A stretch of DNA of 64,000 bases from the NCBI GenBank assembly GCA_963693365.1, contig CAVNZM010000002.1, forward strand, positions 10,664,001-10,728,000. Direction: 5' to 3'. This DNA is from Amoebidium appalachense (taxonomy: Eukaryota > Ichthyosporea). The translations under genes and the position numbers were made by a program. Positions 1-10,210 of this stretch are shown here, piece by piece (the stretch's first letter is position 1; every line of letters starts with the position of its first letter). The notes under the pieces were generated by a model that ran no database searches, was not told where the DNA came from, and saw only the letters and a program-made list of their open reading frames with translations.

Positions 1-487
1 GTTTTCTTTGCAGGAGAATAAGATAGCCCTGTTGGAGTGAAATTGTGTGTTGCGAGTGTGCTGTAGAATTCGTAGTAGTGGCATGTTGTTGGCCTTGGTG
101 TTTTTGAGGTGTGTGCAAAGTTTCCGGCTGCTAGCATTTTTATTTAGGGAGCTGAAGCTGTTTTTATGTTCTGTGGGATATGCCATACGGATATATTGAT
201 GAGTGTGAGTTATATCTAGTCCGAAATGGGCGGCAATTGATTTGGTCTTTGTGATCTAGGGGTTTTAGCCACTTGTGAAAATTTTTCTTTGGTTGATGTG
301 CAGCAAAAATTCCATTTTGGTAGATTTCATGGATTTGATAGGTTCTAAGTCATTTCTTCATATTTCCATAGGCAAAAATGTGGGCCGCGCTATATAATGA
401 GCTTGCGCAGCCCCAGGGAGGTCAGTTGCGCCGCCACTGAGCGCGTTTAGGTCTCTTTAGGCCCAATTTTTAAGCTAAGTTTTTTGC
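1..487 (+). repeat. Family-1 split-direct-repeat segment A, left-truncated by the window edge
   Basis: This matches the 503-bp A segment seen in full at 12022-12524, 18102-18604 and, inverted, at 5285-5787 and 10211-10713. The first ~16 bases lie outside the window. It ends with the shared AGCTAAGTTTTTTGC motif and continues into CCACCCACCACACCC, the type of tail that follows an A2 segment rather than an A1 leader. A TATA-like TATATAATGAGC lies at 391-402, followed by a GC-rich stretch that is conserved in every copy. Confidence 0.85.
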
Positions 488-1071
488 CCACCCACCACAC
501 CCTTGCCTATTTAGGCACTAGGCTACGTTTTTTGAGCATGTTTCTGTATGACATTTGTAATTCTTTTTTCATTCTTTGGCCCACTGTTGTGCCTAACCAT
601 TTCTTGTTTTTCAAGTTTTGGATCTTGCGCCAGCCCTACCTCCGTCGTAGCCTGGCTCGCCACTATGACGTTCCTTTTCTTTCGGCGGTACCTTGGTTTG
701 ATCGCGCTGGTTCGTCCTCCTACCACGGGTCCCTCGGTAGTAGGCCGCGCTATAAAATGAGCTTGCGCGGCCCCAGGGAGGTCAGTTGCGGCGCTACTGA
801 GCGCGTTTGGGTCTCTTTAGACCCAATTTTTTAGCTAAGTTTTTGCAACTCTAGTCCCCGTTTTTCGCGCTGTTGTTCGTTGTTTCTCTAGTTTTGTTTG
901 CCCAGGAGCGCGCGCTTAGCTTCGGCAGCATCTGGTAAGAGTTTTGCGTGCGCGCCATTACGTTTTAGCTGGTTTTCGGACGTTTTTTGCGGCGTCGTTT
1001 CTCACGCGTTTTTGCATTTTCCAGGCTTCGTTTTCAAGTTTTCGTGCTCTAGTCTGGTTTGTAGCATTGCA
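488..1071 (+). other. Chimeric leader upstream of the first gag-like gene
   Basis: This stretch has no gene. Bases 488 to about 570 match the A2-B2 spacer of family 1. Bases 570-735 resemble the leader of the diverged family-1b copy at about 16160-16300 (shared CGCCAGCCC, CCTTGGTTTG and TCGTCCTCCTACC words). Bases 740-848 repeat the 3' end of segment A, including a second TATA box, and then run into the normal gag leader. The patchwork suggests recombination between copies before the element came to rest here. Confidence 0.6.
748..765 (+). promoter_or_regulatory. TATA-box core promoter of family-1 element
   Basis: TATAAAATGAGC follows GGCCGCGC at 751-762 and is repeated with variants at 391 (TATATAATGAGC), 12431, 18511 and 15069. 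It lies about 320 bp upstream of the gag-like ATG. The TATA variant plus the conserved GCTTGCGCGGCCCCAGGGAG that follows suggests a pol II core promoter inside segment A. The function is inferred from position and conservation. Confidence 0.5.
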
Positions 1072-2716
1072 ATGGCCCCTCCTCCTGCTCTGGTGGCCAA
1101 GGGGGCCGCTCTCCTCGAAAAGCTTTTGGAGATCTCTACCGATGCGGACGACGCAAGTCTCAAAAATCTGGCCGTTTTGCAGTCCAACGCCCTCCCCTGG
1201 AACAGCCTGCCGGCAGAAACCGTCAACAGTGTGGTTTCAGGCTCGGTGGCTTTTGATGACCCTGAGATGGTCGGTTGGCAAGTCACCGACCAGCTGCACT
1301 TGCTCTGTCGCACTCCTCGCAGCGGCCGTGACTCCACCCCACCTGGGTCGCCCTGTCATGTGCTGAGCTGATTCGTATTAGTTTGCTTCTATATTTTGTG
1401 TTTTGGTGAGTTAATTTCGGGGGTTTTCTTGCATAGTGATGCCGGGGTCTAAATGGGGTATGAGGAGATTAATCAGTTGTATGGGGAGAATCTGATGCAG
1501 CGGCGGCTGATTGTTTGGTGCGCGCGTGCATGCCCCATGCCTCTGCGTACTCTCCATGTTAAATGTTGTATTGCTTCTTGCTGTGTGCGTGGCGAGACCC
1601 ATGTTGCCTGCTGGCGTGTGTGTATGCTTGTATGTGAGTAAACGTGTGTACGTGTTGTAGTGCTGTAGGGGTGTCTGAGGTCGCGGTAGCCAATGGTGTG
1701 GAGTGCGTGTAGTCTGTGGGGGAGGGAGTGTTGTGATTGGCTGAATGTCACTGTGGTATTTGTCTGGCCAGTGGGCCGCGTGTCTGTGAAGTGTCTCGCG
1801 GGGTCGCGGGCTTTTCGAAGTTCTTCGAAGAACACAAAAAACTCGCTTCCCACCCAACTCAAAGAAAAGTTTATACGTATATACAGTTTCAAGCCCCTTT
1901 AAGCGTGCAGTTAGTTAGAGTAGTTCGTATACACTCTGTTTGTAGCCACGACACGCCCTCTCCTCAGCGGCGTTCTGACGGTGTAGACGTCCAAGAGCAG
2001 CTGCAGGCGCTTTCTGCCCAAGTGCAAGCCCTCTCTGTTGCCCAGTCTGGTCGCCCCAAGAAGCCCTCTGCCGGCGGCCTGCTGAGCACGCTGTCTGCGC
2101 GGGCAAAGGGGAGCCTGTCTATGCGTACGACACTGGTAGTGAAGACACCCCATTGTCGAGCGAGGATTCTTCTTCCAGCAGCAGTGGCTACGGTCGTTCA
2201 TCTCGCAGCCGTCGTTCCTCTGGCCGTTCCAAACCCAACCCCAGCCGTTATCTGCTCTCCAGCGGCGACAAAGTCAACCTGCGCGTCAAAGAACGTCTGG
2301 TCCCTTCCTACCTCAAGAGCACCTTGGCTGACCAGGCCTCGGTCACTGCGGCTGTCCACGCGGCGGATTGGGTCAGCTACCGCAACAAACGGGAGGCTCT
2401 GACGCTTGCCCGTATGCTGGATCTGCTGCTGGCCGCCGACCCTAAGGCCCGCAAGGAGTCAGCTGCTGTGGAAGTTGGTGTGCGCCGTCTGCTGGCTGTG
2501 CAGACTGCTGATCAGTCCAACGGGGACTGGGCTGTTGCAAAGCAGTTTGAGGAGCTCCCTCTGTGCAGCCTGCCCCTGCCCCCTGCCTTGGCCACCCGGG
2601 CTGTTCGTCAAGCCAAGACCCTCGCCGAAGTCACCCGGGCTCGGCGCGGTCCCGGCAGCGGCCCATCCGGCGCCGGTCCATCGACCCATCCGGGGGCCGG
2701 TGGCCACAGGGCCTAA
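1072..2716 (+). pseudogene. Gag-like ORF1 of family-1 retrotransposon, copy A (broken)
   Basis: This is homologous over its length to the intact 352-residue gag-like protein at 12749-13804. It begins at ATG 1072 with MAPPPALVAKGAALLEKLLE. Compared with the intact copies it has a 12-bp in-frame deletion (ALKA missing near codon 58), a 600-bp solo LTR inserted at 1354, and a 4-bp deletion near 2117 that changes frame just before the Ser-rich segment. From 2153 the frame is open to the TAA at 2714-2716 and ends in the same Gly/Pro-rich tail. No zinc knuckle is visible. The protein presumably packaged element RNA when intact. This copy cannot make it. Confidence 0.85.
1354..1953. mobile_element. 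Solo LTR (600 bp) inside copy-A gag, 5-bp target duplication
   Basis: The intact gag copies read ...GGTCGCCCTCTCC... without a break. Here 600 bp are inserted, starting TGTCATGTGCTG and ending GCCACGACA. The ends form the TG...CA pair (short imperfect repeat TGTCRTG) typical of LTRs. CGCCC flanks it on both sides (1349-1353 and 1954-1958), a 5-bp duplication typical of Ty1/copia or Ty3/gypsy integration. No internal coding region is present, so it is best read as a solo LTR left by LTR-LTR recombination. Orientation and superfamily cannot be fixed. Confidence 0.8.
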
Positions 2717-2793
2717 ACGGCCCTTTGGGGGTTCGGCACGCGGTTCTGTATATTATTTTCTTGTGGTTTCCTGCCACGTGCCCTTGATTAAAC

Positions 2794-5097
2794 ATGTCCC
2801 CTAATTTTTCTAAGGATTCCACAGCTATGCCACGTCATGTCTTTGCCGCCTCTGAATTGTTTCCTGTTCCGGCCATTCCTGTGCCGGACCGTTCTGGGCA
2901 AGGCCGTCTACGGAGTCAACGCTGTCGACAACGTCTGTCTCACCGCCTGAAGGGGGTTACCTTGGCTAACCGTTGTCTTGGTGCCCTCAACGAGCTGTGG
3001 GCAGGCGGCCCTTGCCCATTCCCGACCCGGTTGGTGAACAGTCACCACCATGCCCTGTGGACCTTTGTCCTTAGGGCCAGCTACGATGCTATACGCGCGG
3101 ATGTCTACGACGCTCAGCCTGCAAGTAGTGTTTTGGCTGCGTTCCCCGCGGCCTACCCTGTATTGACAAGATGGCTACCTCTCACGGCGGCAAATGCCGC
3201 TTTCCCACCCCCTGGGGTTGGAGCCACAGTGGACGTGTTGCAGTTTTTGTCTCCTACACTGCAGCCGTTTTTGGCCCACTGCGACGGCGGCCTTCTCAAG
3301 CCTATTCCACCGACGCCTGCGGAGCTGCGCCGCATCCGATCGGCGCATCACGTTCCCAGTGGGGAATACGGTCCCCTGCTTCTTCGGCTTCAAGACTGCG
3401 TCATGGTGCACTATTTCGAGGCGAAGGAAAAACCACTGGCCATCAATGGGCTGTTTGGGGTCCCCAAAGACACCAGAGCCCGCGTCATTTTTGACGGCCG
3501 CCGTGACAACCTGTTTTTTGCCCGTGATCATCCTGCCCTCAAGGTGCACCTGCCCAACCCTGCCGATTTTGCCGATCTGTTGCTGGGACCTGAGGATTGC
3601 CTCTATTTTGGCAAGTCGGACATGGACAACCAGTTCCATCGTCTTCTTGCCCCCGAGTGGCTGTGGCGGCACTTCGGATTGCCGCCTGTGTTTTCGAAGG
3701 CTGTTGGCCTTTCTGGGCCTGACCGGCTTGTGTACCCGGCCCTCAAGACCGTGCCCATGGGCTGGGCATTCTGTGCTTGTGGCTCAAGACGTCCACGGGC
3801 AGTTGGCTGACCGAGCCGGCATGCCCCGCATTGAGCGCCTCTGTGCGATAGTGCCGCGGCCTGTGGAGGCCACGCAGCATGCCCTGTATGTGGACGACTG
3901 TGGCTGGGTCGGCACAGATGCCACCGCCATCAATCGTCAGCGTGACTCGTATCATGGCGTCACCGGCCCCGCTGGTCTTCTCCAACGTCAAGAAGGATGT
4001 GGCTGCTGGTTCATCGTCCTCTATGGTGCTGCTAGGCCTTGAAATGCATCGCTCTGGGGTATTGCGCCCGTCTGGTGCTTCCTTGTGTCGTCTGGTGGCG
4101 GAAACCCAGGCCGTGTTGCGTCGTGGTGTCGTCACACAGCTCCGTTTGCAGCAGTTGCTTGGTGGTCGGGTGTGGGCGGCACTGCTGCAGCGGCCGCTTT
4201 TGTCGGTTCTGAGTGCCGTCTACAGTTTTGTGGAGCAGCTGGGGGGTCGGGAACAGCCCCTTCTTGTGCCGTCACTCTTTACTCGCCCCAGCAAGGGGAT
4301 AGATTACTTGCTGTGTCGTGTGTAGATGCCTAGGCTGCACACACAAACACATGTGCTCTCCAAGGAGACACATTTTAGATGGCAGGCCATCACCACAGTC
4401 ACTCAAGGGAGGGTGGGCGGGAAAAACAAAATACTTAACTAGAGAAAACAACCGTTTACGGGCCTCAGGAGGCCCTGCCAACTTGCTAGACTAAGGACAC
4501 ATTCTGCTCAGGAGCAGTGCCAGCGACTGAGAGGCCTACGAATCTGCGGGCTAGCGGTTTATATACACGCAGGATATGGCTCACAACATCCGATTGGCTA
4601 CAGGGGAATGTAAAGACCAAATATGGCTAAACTTAAACAGGACCAATCATTGCACTTACATTTACGTACAGAGAAGTGATTGGCTAAGCCATACCTAGAG
4701 ACTAACCAATCGGAATGCAAAGTAGCTGGCAGTTCGAATTCCACATGTCACTTCGTCGTCGTGGCTGCGGCCGTTCCTCAAAGAAAACCCGTTTAAAAAC
4801 GAACCATTCCACCGCCCGTGGTGTGGGAGCTTCAGGCGATGTGTGCTTTGGCCCCGTTGATGCGTTGTGATTTGCGTTCTGGGTTTGCTAGCACCATGTT
4901 CTGCACTGATGCTTCCTTGTTGGGTGGTGCAGTGGTGTCCCGGGTGCTTCCAGCAGCGCTTCTCCTCTAAGTGCTGCCTCACTGCAACAGGTGTGGCCAC
5001 TACAGCCAGCTGTCTGGTCCTGTGCACGAGCCAAGCCCGTCCGCCCCCCGGCACCTATCCTGGCAGCTGTTGGTGGCCGGTGGACCACCAACATCAG
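2794..5097 (+). pseudogene. RT-RNase H ORF2 of family-1 retrotransposon, copy A (broken, 3' end displaced)
   Basis: ATG 2794 opens the same protein as the minus-strand copy at 6795-8853. The frame is good through the fingers and palm to about 3765, where two bases (TG) are missing relative to the other copies. The YVDD catalytic motif then lies in another frame. A further 2-bp loss occurs near 3978, a 543-bp element is inserted at 4264-4806, and there is an in-frame TAA near 4970. Similarity stops exactly at ...AACATCAG (5097), inside the RNase H region. The remainder of this gene is not downstream but appears inverted at 12016-11722, as if separated by an inversion. Its short C6 run at about 5044 keeps the frame that the minus-strand copy has lost. 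Confidence 0.85.
4264..4806 (-). mobile_element. 543-bp promoter-bearing non-autonomous element (P unit) inserted in copy-A RT
   Basis: The other RT copies are uninterrupted here. The inserted block matches 15625-16152 and 21705-22232 in reverse orientation, so it is dispersed. TTC occurs on both sides (4261-4263, 4807-4809), a possible short target duplication. Read on the minus strand it has several CCAAT boxes, a TATATAAA-type box (about 4555-4562), and about 300 bp downstream a terminal module with CCCC-TTGCT-GGGG and GACGGCACAAG. That module resembles the B segment of family 1. It has no coding capacity. It may be a terminal repeat or a deletion derivative of a related YR element. Confidence 0.65.
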
Positions 5098-5192
5098 TTC
5101 TTATGCCAACGTCGTCTTTACCAGCCCCAGCAAGGGGATACATGAGCCGGTGCCTGTGGATCAATCTCACAAGCAGGCACAGGTGTGCTCCA
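5098..5192 (-). repeat. Segment B2 of copy B
   Basis: This is nearly identical to B1 at 5788-5883. On the minus strand it runs from TGGAGCACACCTG to GGCATAAGAA. It contains a 7-bp inverted repeat (GTGCCTG / CAGGCAC) and a CCCC-TTGCT-GGGG stem-loop. It forms the right end of the retrotransposon and abuts copy-A RT sequence at 5097. Confidence 0.85.
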
Positions 5193-5284
5193 CAGGAGCA
5201 ATGAAAAGAATGACAAATGTCATACAGAAACATGCTCAAAAAACGTAGCCTAGTGCCTAAATAGGCAAAGGGTGTGGTGGGTGG

Positions 5285-5787
5285 GCAAAAACTTAGCTAA
5301 AAAATTGGGCCTAAAGAGACCTAAACGCGCTCAGTAGCGCCGCAACTGACCTCCCTGGGGCCGCGCAAGCTCATTATAGAGCGCAGCCCACATTTTTGCC
5401 TATGGAAATATGAAGAAATGACTTAGAACCTATCAAATCCATGAAATCTACCAAAATGGAATTTTTGCTGCACATCAACCAATGAAAAATTTTCACAAGT
5501 GGCTAAAACCCCTAGATCACAAAGACCAAATCGATTGCCGCCCATTTCGGACTAGATATAACTCAAACTCATCAATATATCCATATGGCATATCCCACAG
5601 AACATAAAAACAGCTACAGCTCCCTAAATAAAAATGCTAGCAGCCTGAAACTTTGCAAACACATCAAACACACCATGGCCTACAACATTATACTACCACG
5701 AAGTTTACAGCACACTCGCAACACACAATTTCACTCCAACGGGGCTATCTAATTCTCCTGCAAAGAAAACACGTTTACAAACTTAAT
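5285..5787 (-). repeat. Segment A2 of copy B
   Basis: This is a 503-bp direct repeat of A1 (10211-10713). On the minus strand it starts ATTAAGTTTGTAAACG and ends TTTTTTAGCTAAGTTTTTGC. A CTATAATGAGC promoter-like box lies near its 3' end. Confidence 0.85.
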
Positions 5788-5883
5788 ATTCTTATGCCAA
5801 CGTCGTCTTTACCAGCCCCAGCAAGGGGATACATGAGCCGGTGCCTGTGGATCAATCTCACAAGCAGGCACAGGTGTGCTCCA
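5788..5883 (-). repeat. Segment B1 of copy B, just downstream of the recombinase gene
   Basis: It lies 7 bases past the YR stop codon and ends at GGCATAAGAAT, directly joined to A2. This B1|A2 joint has the sequence expected at the junction of a circularised element. Confidence 0.85.
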
Positions 5884-5890
5884 CCACTCC

Positions 5891-6820
5891 CTACCTGGCA
5901 CGGGAAGGAACGAACCATGCCGTGGGTGACTGACGCAGCGCTGCAGCCCGGGCAAGGAGCGACGCAGGCACGCGAATAGAAAGAACAAGAGACTGGCCGG
6001 CCTGCACATACCGGCGGAGGGAGGCATGCGATCTCCATCTACCACGCAGAGCAATCGTCTCTACTGAAACACCCCTGACATAGTCTCTCGAGGCACCACC
6101 ATGGCGAAGACTGTGAAGATGGAATCCATACTCGTTGAGGCCGAGGGAGTCACATGCCGCTTGGAACTTGGCACGCAGAACATCATACGAGAAAGGAAAC
6201 AGCCGCGCAGAAGGGGGGGCGCCACGGAACCAGAAAGACAGGATGGCCAACAGGGACGGATCGGTGATGGGGACAAACTGATTTGGACCGGTCTTGGTGT
6301 CGGCCAGGCGGATGCCGCCTGTACCGGGTGGCATGTCGTGGGGAACGGGGTCGTCGGGCAAAATAAGATCCGCACGGGTGAGCATAAGCAGCTCACTGAC
6401 ACGAAAATAACACTCAAATCCAAGCGAAACAGCAATACCAAATAAGGGGCCAATTTTGGAATACAAATGATGGCCAATGACGAGGACCAATGAAAACGGA
6501 AGCGGGGGCGTGGTCTTTGCTGGAACAAGCCGGTTCCAACCCTGCAGGCTCCGTTGGGCGGCCTGCAGGTGTGGACCCAGGCGTGGCATGAAATGCTTGA
6601 TGCCGGCAGCTGTGTTGACACAGCGCTGACGCTGGCCACGCGATGGATCAATGGCATAACATTCCTCAAAATATTCCACCAAGAGGTCGTCCAGTGCGGC
6701 GGGGGACTTGGTGTCGGTACCAGGGGGCAACCAATCCAGGAACTCAACAACAGCATCCCGGTAGGCCTTGAGGGTTGGGGGCTTTATGGCCTGGTCAGCC
6801 AGAAAACCGCGAGGGACCAT
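5891..6820 (-). CDS. Tyrosine recombinase (YR integrase) of family-1 retrotransposon, copy B
   Basis: From ATG 6820 this encodes 309 residues and stops at TAG 5891-5893. The lambda-integrase-type catalytic set is complete: Arg140 in CYFRVSELLML, Lys176 in ADTKTGPNQF, His236 and Arg239 in HLHSLRHGGAS, Trp262 in LRGRWRSHASL, and the nucleophile Tyr271 in LRRYVQAG. Residues 1-105 form the expected helical core-binding part. It would recombine the B|A joint of a circular cDNA with the target. The start overlaps the RNase H end by 26 bp in another frame; the frame is open further upstream, so expression by frameshift or reinitiation is possible. It is intact and is the best candidate for an active enzyme in the window. 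Confidence 0.9.
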   Translation of the reverse strand: MVPRGFLADQAIKPPTLKAYRDAVVEFLDWLPPGTDTKSPAALDDLLVEYFEECYAIDPSRGQRQRCVNTAAGIKHFMPRLGPHLQAAQRSLQGWNRLVPAKTTPPLPFSLVLVIGHHLYSKIGPLFGIAVSLGFECYFRVSELLMLTRADLILPDDPVPHDMPPGTGGIRLADTKTGPNQFVPITDPSLLAILSFWFRGAPPSARLFPFSYDVLRAKFQAACDSLGLNEYGFHLHSLRHGGASRDYVRGVSVETIALRGRWRSHASLRRYVQAGQSLVLSIRVPASLLARAAALRQSPTAWFVPSRAR

Positions 6821-8853
6821 CTGCAGGATTGTGGGCTGACGGCAGCCACACACAATACAAACGAATGTCGAGGGCAAGCGTGTAGGCAGCCACCTGGCGG
6901 CATGCACGGTTCAGGCGTCGGGATGCTGAACGACCCTTAGCAACAGCCCCAAGCAGCGCCGTCGAATCAAGGCCCCAATGGTAGCGGGAGCCCCGGGCAG
7001 CCGTAGACCGACCTAATCGACGAAGCCCCAGGAGCAAGGCTTCTCCCTCCAGAATGTTGATGTGGTCGGAGTGGCGCCAACGATGACTGATGTTGGTGGT
7101 CCACCGGCCACCAACAGCTGCCAGGATAGGTGCCGGGGGGGCGGACGGGCTTGGCTCGTGCACAGGACCGGACAGCTGGCTGTAGTGGCCACGCCGGTTG
7201 CAGTGAGGCAGCAAGCACTTCGCGGAGAAGCGTTGCTGGAAGCACCCGGGACACCACTGCACCACCCAACAAGGAAGCATCAGTGCAGAACATGGTGCTA
7301 GCAAACCCAGAACGCAAATCACAACGCATCAAAGGGGCCAAAGCACACATCGCCTGAAGCTCCCACACCACGGGCGGGGGAAGGGGCTGTTCCCGACCCC
7401 CCAGCTGCTCCACAAAACTGTAGACGGCACTCAGAACCGACAAAAGCGGCCGCTGCAGCAGTGCCGCCCACACCCAACCACCAAGCAACTGCTGCAAACG
7501 GAGCTGCGTGACGACACCACGACGCAACACGGCCTGGGTTTCCGCCACCAGACGGCACAAGGAAGCGCCAGACGGGCGCAATATCCCAGAGCTATGCATT
7601 TCCAGGCCTAGCAGCACCATAGAGGACGACGAGCCAGCAGCCACATCCTTCTTGACATTGGAGGGAAGACCAGCCGGGCCGGTGACGCCATGGTACGATT
7701 CACGCTGACGATTGATGGCGGTGGCATCTGTGCCGACCCAGCCACAGTCGTCCACATACAGGGCATGCTGCGTGGCCTCCACAGGCCGCGGCACTATCGC
7801 ACAGAGGCGCTCAATGCGGGGCATTCCGGCTTGGTCAGCCAACTGCCCATGGACGTCTTGAGCCACAAGCACAGAATGCACCCAGCCCATGGGCACGGTC
7901 TTGAGGGCCGGGTACACAAGCCGGTCGGGCCCAGAAATGCCAACAGCCTCCGAAGACACAGGCGGCAATCCGAAGTACCGCCACAGCCACTCGGGGGCAA
8001 GAAGACGATGGAACTGGTTGTCCATGTCCGACTTGCCAAAATAGAGGCAATCGTCAGGCCCCAGCAACAGATCAGCAAAATCGGCAGGGTTGGGCAGGTG
8101 CACCTGGAGGGCAGGATGATCACGGGCAAAGAACAGGTTGCCACGGCGGCCGTCAAAAATGACGCGGGCTCTGGTGTCTTTGGGGACCCCAAACAGCCCA
8201 TTGATGGCCAGTGGTTTTTCCTTCCCCTCAAAATAGTGCACCATGCCGCAGTCTTGAAGCCGAAGAAGCAGGGGACCGTATTCCCCACTGGGAACGTGAT
8301 GCGCCGGTCGGATGCGGCGCAGCTCTGCAGGCGTCGGCGGAACAGGCTTGAGAAGGCCGCCGTCGCAGTTGGCCAAAAACGGCTGCAGCGTAGGAGACAA
8401 AAACTGCAACACGTCCACTGTGGCTCCAACCCCAGGGGGTGGCAAAGCGGCATTTGCCGCCGTGAGAGGTAGCCATCCTGTCAATACAGGGTAGGCCGCG
8501 GGGAACGCAGCCAAGACACTACTTGCAGGCTGAGCGTCGTACACACCCGCGCGTATAGCATCGTAGCTGGCCCTGCGGACAAAGGTCCACAGGGCATGGT
8601 GGTGACTGTTCACCAACCGGGTCGGGAATGGGCAAGGGCCGCCTGCCCAGAGGTCGTTGAGGGCACCAAGACAGCGGTTAGCCAAGGTTACCCCCATCAG
8701 GCGGTGAGACAGACGTTGCCGACGGCGTTGACTCCGTAGACGGGCTTGTCCAGAACGGTCCGGCACAGGAATGGCCGGAACAGGAAACAAATCAGAGGCG
8801 GCAAAGACATGACGTGGCATAGCTGTGGAATCCTTAGAAAAATTAGGGGGCAT
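6795..8853 (-). CDS. Reverse transcriptase-RNase H of family-1 retrotransposon, copy B (one frameshift)
   Basis: ATG 8853 opens 628 residues. RT motifs are clear: GVPKDTRARVIFDGRR (fingers), SDMDNQF at about 275-278 (motif A), LYVDDCGWVG with YVDD at 366-369 (motif C), and LLGLEMHSSG downstream. RNase H follows with FCTDASLLGGAV (Asp at about 525). At the G7 run 7135-7141 one base is extra compared with the C6 of copy A. The remaining RNase H (Glu in LEGEALLLGL, Asp in HWGLDSTALLG, SAHNPADGPSR) therefore lies in the next frame, ending at TGA 6795. As written, RNase H is split. The single homopolymer change could be real decay or a sequencing slip. Confidence 0.85.
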
Positions 8854-8930
8854 ATTTAATCAAGGGCACGTGGCAGGAAGCCACGAGAAAAGAATATACA
8901 GAACCGCGTGCCGAACCCCCAAAGGGCCGT

Positions 8931-9986
8931 TTAGGCCCTGTGCCCACCGGTCCCCGGAGGGGTCGATGGACCGGCTCCGGATGGGCCACTGCCGGGACCG
9001 CGCCGAGCCCGGGTGACTTCGGCGAGGGTCTTGGCTTGACGAACAGCCCGGGTGGCCAAGGCAGGGGGCAGGGGCAGGCTGCGCGCAGGGAGCTCCTCAA
9101 ACTGCTCTGCAACAGCCCAGTCCCCGTTGGACTGATCAGCAGTCTGCACAGCCAGCAGACGGCGCACACCAACTTCCACAGCAGGTGACTCCTTGCGGGC
9201 CTTAGGGTCGGCGGCCAGCAGCAGATCCAGCATACGGGCAAGCGTCAGAGCCTCCCGTTTGTTGCGGTAGCTGACCCAATCCGCCGCGTGGACAGCCGCA
9301 GTGACCGAGGCCTGGTCAGCCAAGGTGCTCTTGAGGTAGGAAGGGGCCAGACGTTCTTTGACGCGCAAATTGACTTTGGCGCCGCTGGAGAGCAGATAAC
9401 GGCTGGGGTTGGATTTGGAACGGCCAGAGGAACGACGGCTGCGAGAGGAACGACCGTAGCCACTGCTGCTGGAATCAGAATCCTCACTCGACGATGGGGT
9501 GTATTCACTGCCGGTGTCGTACGCATAGACAGGCTCCTTGCCCTTTGCCCGCGCAGACAGGGTGCTCAGCAGGCCGCCGGCAGAGGGCTTCTTGGGGCGA
9601 CCAGACTGGGCAACAGAGAGTGCTTGCACTTGGGCAGAAATCGCCTGCAGCTGCTCTTGGACGTCTACACCGTCAGAACGCCGCTGGGGAGAGGGCGACC
9701 CAGGTGGGGGGGAGGCACGGCCGCTGCGAGGAGTGCGACAGAGCAAGTGCAGCTGGTCGGTGACTTTCCAACCGACCATCTCAGGGTCATCAAAAGCCAC
9801 CGAGCGCGCCTTGAGGGCTGAAACCACACTGTTGACGGTTTCTGCCGGCAGGCTGTTCCAGGGAAGGGCGTTGGACTGCAAAACGGCCAGACTTTTGAGG
9901 CTTGCGTCGTCCGCATCGGTGGAGATCTCCAAAAGCTTTTCGAGGAGAGCGGCCCCCTTGGCGACCAGAGCAGGAGGAGGGGCCAT
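8931..9986 (-). CDS. Gag-like ORF1 of family-1 retrotransposon, copy B
   Basis: Starting at ATG 9986 (the frame stays open four codons upstream), it encodes about 351 residues. Order: a helical N-terminal part with VAKGAALLEKLLEISTDADD, a short Pro/Ser linker, a predicted amphipathic heptad stretch (VDVQEQLQAISAQVQALSV), an acidic-Ser then Arg-Ser tract (SSSEDSDSSSSGYGRSSRSR, SR-like), a compact helical segment of about 120 residues, and a Gly/Pro-rich tail. No CCHC knuckle is present. The SR-like tract may bind RNA. Position as first gene of a retroelement is the main reason to call it gag. The RT gene begins 77 bp downstream in another frame. Confidence 0.75.
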   Translation of the reverse strand: MAPPPALVAKGAALLEKLLEISTDADDASLKSLAVLQSNALPWNSLPAETVNSVVSALKARSVAFDDPEMVGWKVTDQLHLLCRTPRSGRASPPPGSPSPQRRSDGVDVQEQLQAISAQVQALSVAQSGRPKKPSAGGLLSTLSARAKGKEPVYAYDTGSEYTPSSSEDSDSSSSGYGRSSRSRRSSGRSKSNPSRYLLSSGAKVNLRVKERLAPSYLKSTLADQASVTAAVHAADWVSYRNKREALTLARMLDLLLAADPKARKESPAVEVGVRRLLAVQTADQSNGDWAVAEQFEELPARSLPLPPALATRAVRQAKTLAEVTRARRGPGSGPSGAGPSTPPGTGGHRA

Positions 9987-10210
9987 TGCAATGCTCACAA
10001 CAGACTAGAGCACGAAAACTTGAAAACGAAGACGGGAAAATGCAAAAACGTGGGAAAACCGACACCGCAAAAAACGTCCGAAAACCAGCTAAAACGCAAC
10101 GGCGCGCACGTAACACTCTTACCAGATGATGTCGAAGCTAAGCGCGAGCTCGTGGGCAAAAAAAACTAGAGAAAAAACGAACAAGAGCGCGAAAAATGTG
10201 GACTAGAGTT
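9987..10210 (-). promoter_or_regulatory. 5' leader between segment A1 and gag, copy B
   Basis: About 220 bp, nearly identical to 12525-12748 and 18605-18828 on the plus strand. It is T-rich on the coding strand with several short T-runs (GTTTTAGCTGGTTTTCGGACGTTTTTTGCGG, shown here only as a pattern of repeated TTTT blocks). There is no coding capacity. Confidence 0.5.

Noticed and set aside
2153-2716. Independent gene for an SR-like protein
   Set aside because: It is simply the 3' half of the broken copy-A gag.
5098-5192. Segment B as a hammerhead or HDV-type ribozyme
   Set aside because: No CTGATGA...GAAA core and no recognisable HDV double pseudoknot; only two simple stems are evident. 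Kept as an unclassified structured module.
7690-8472. Plus-strand 260-residue open frame antisense to RT, also present opposite the other RT copies
   Set aside because: Its conservation follows from the sense-strand RT; no motif or ATG context of its own.
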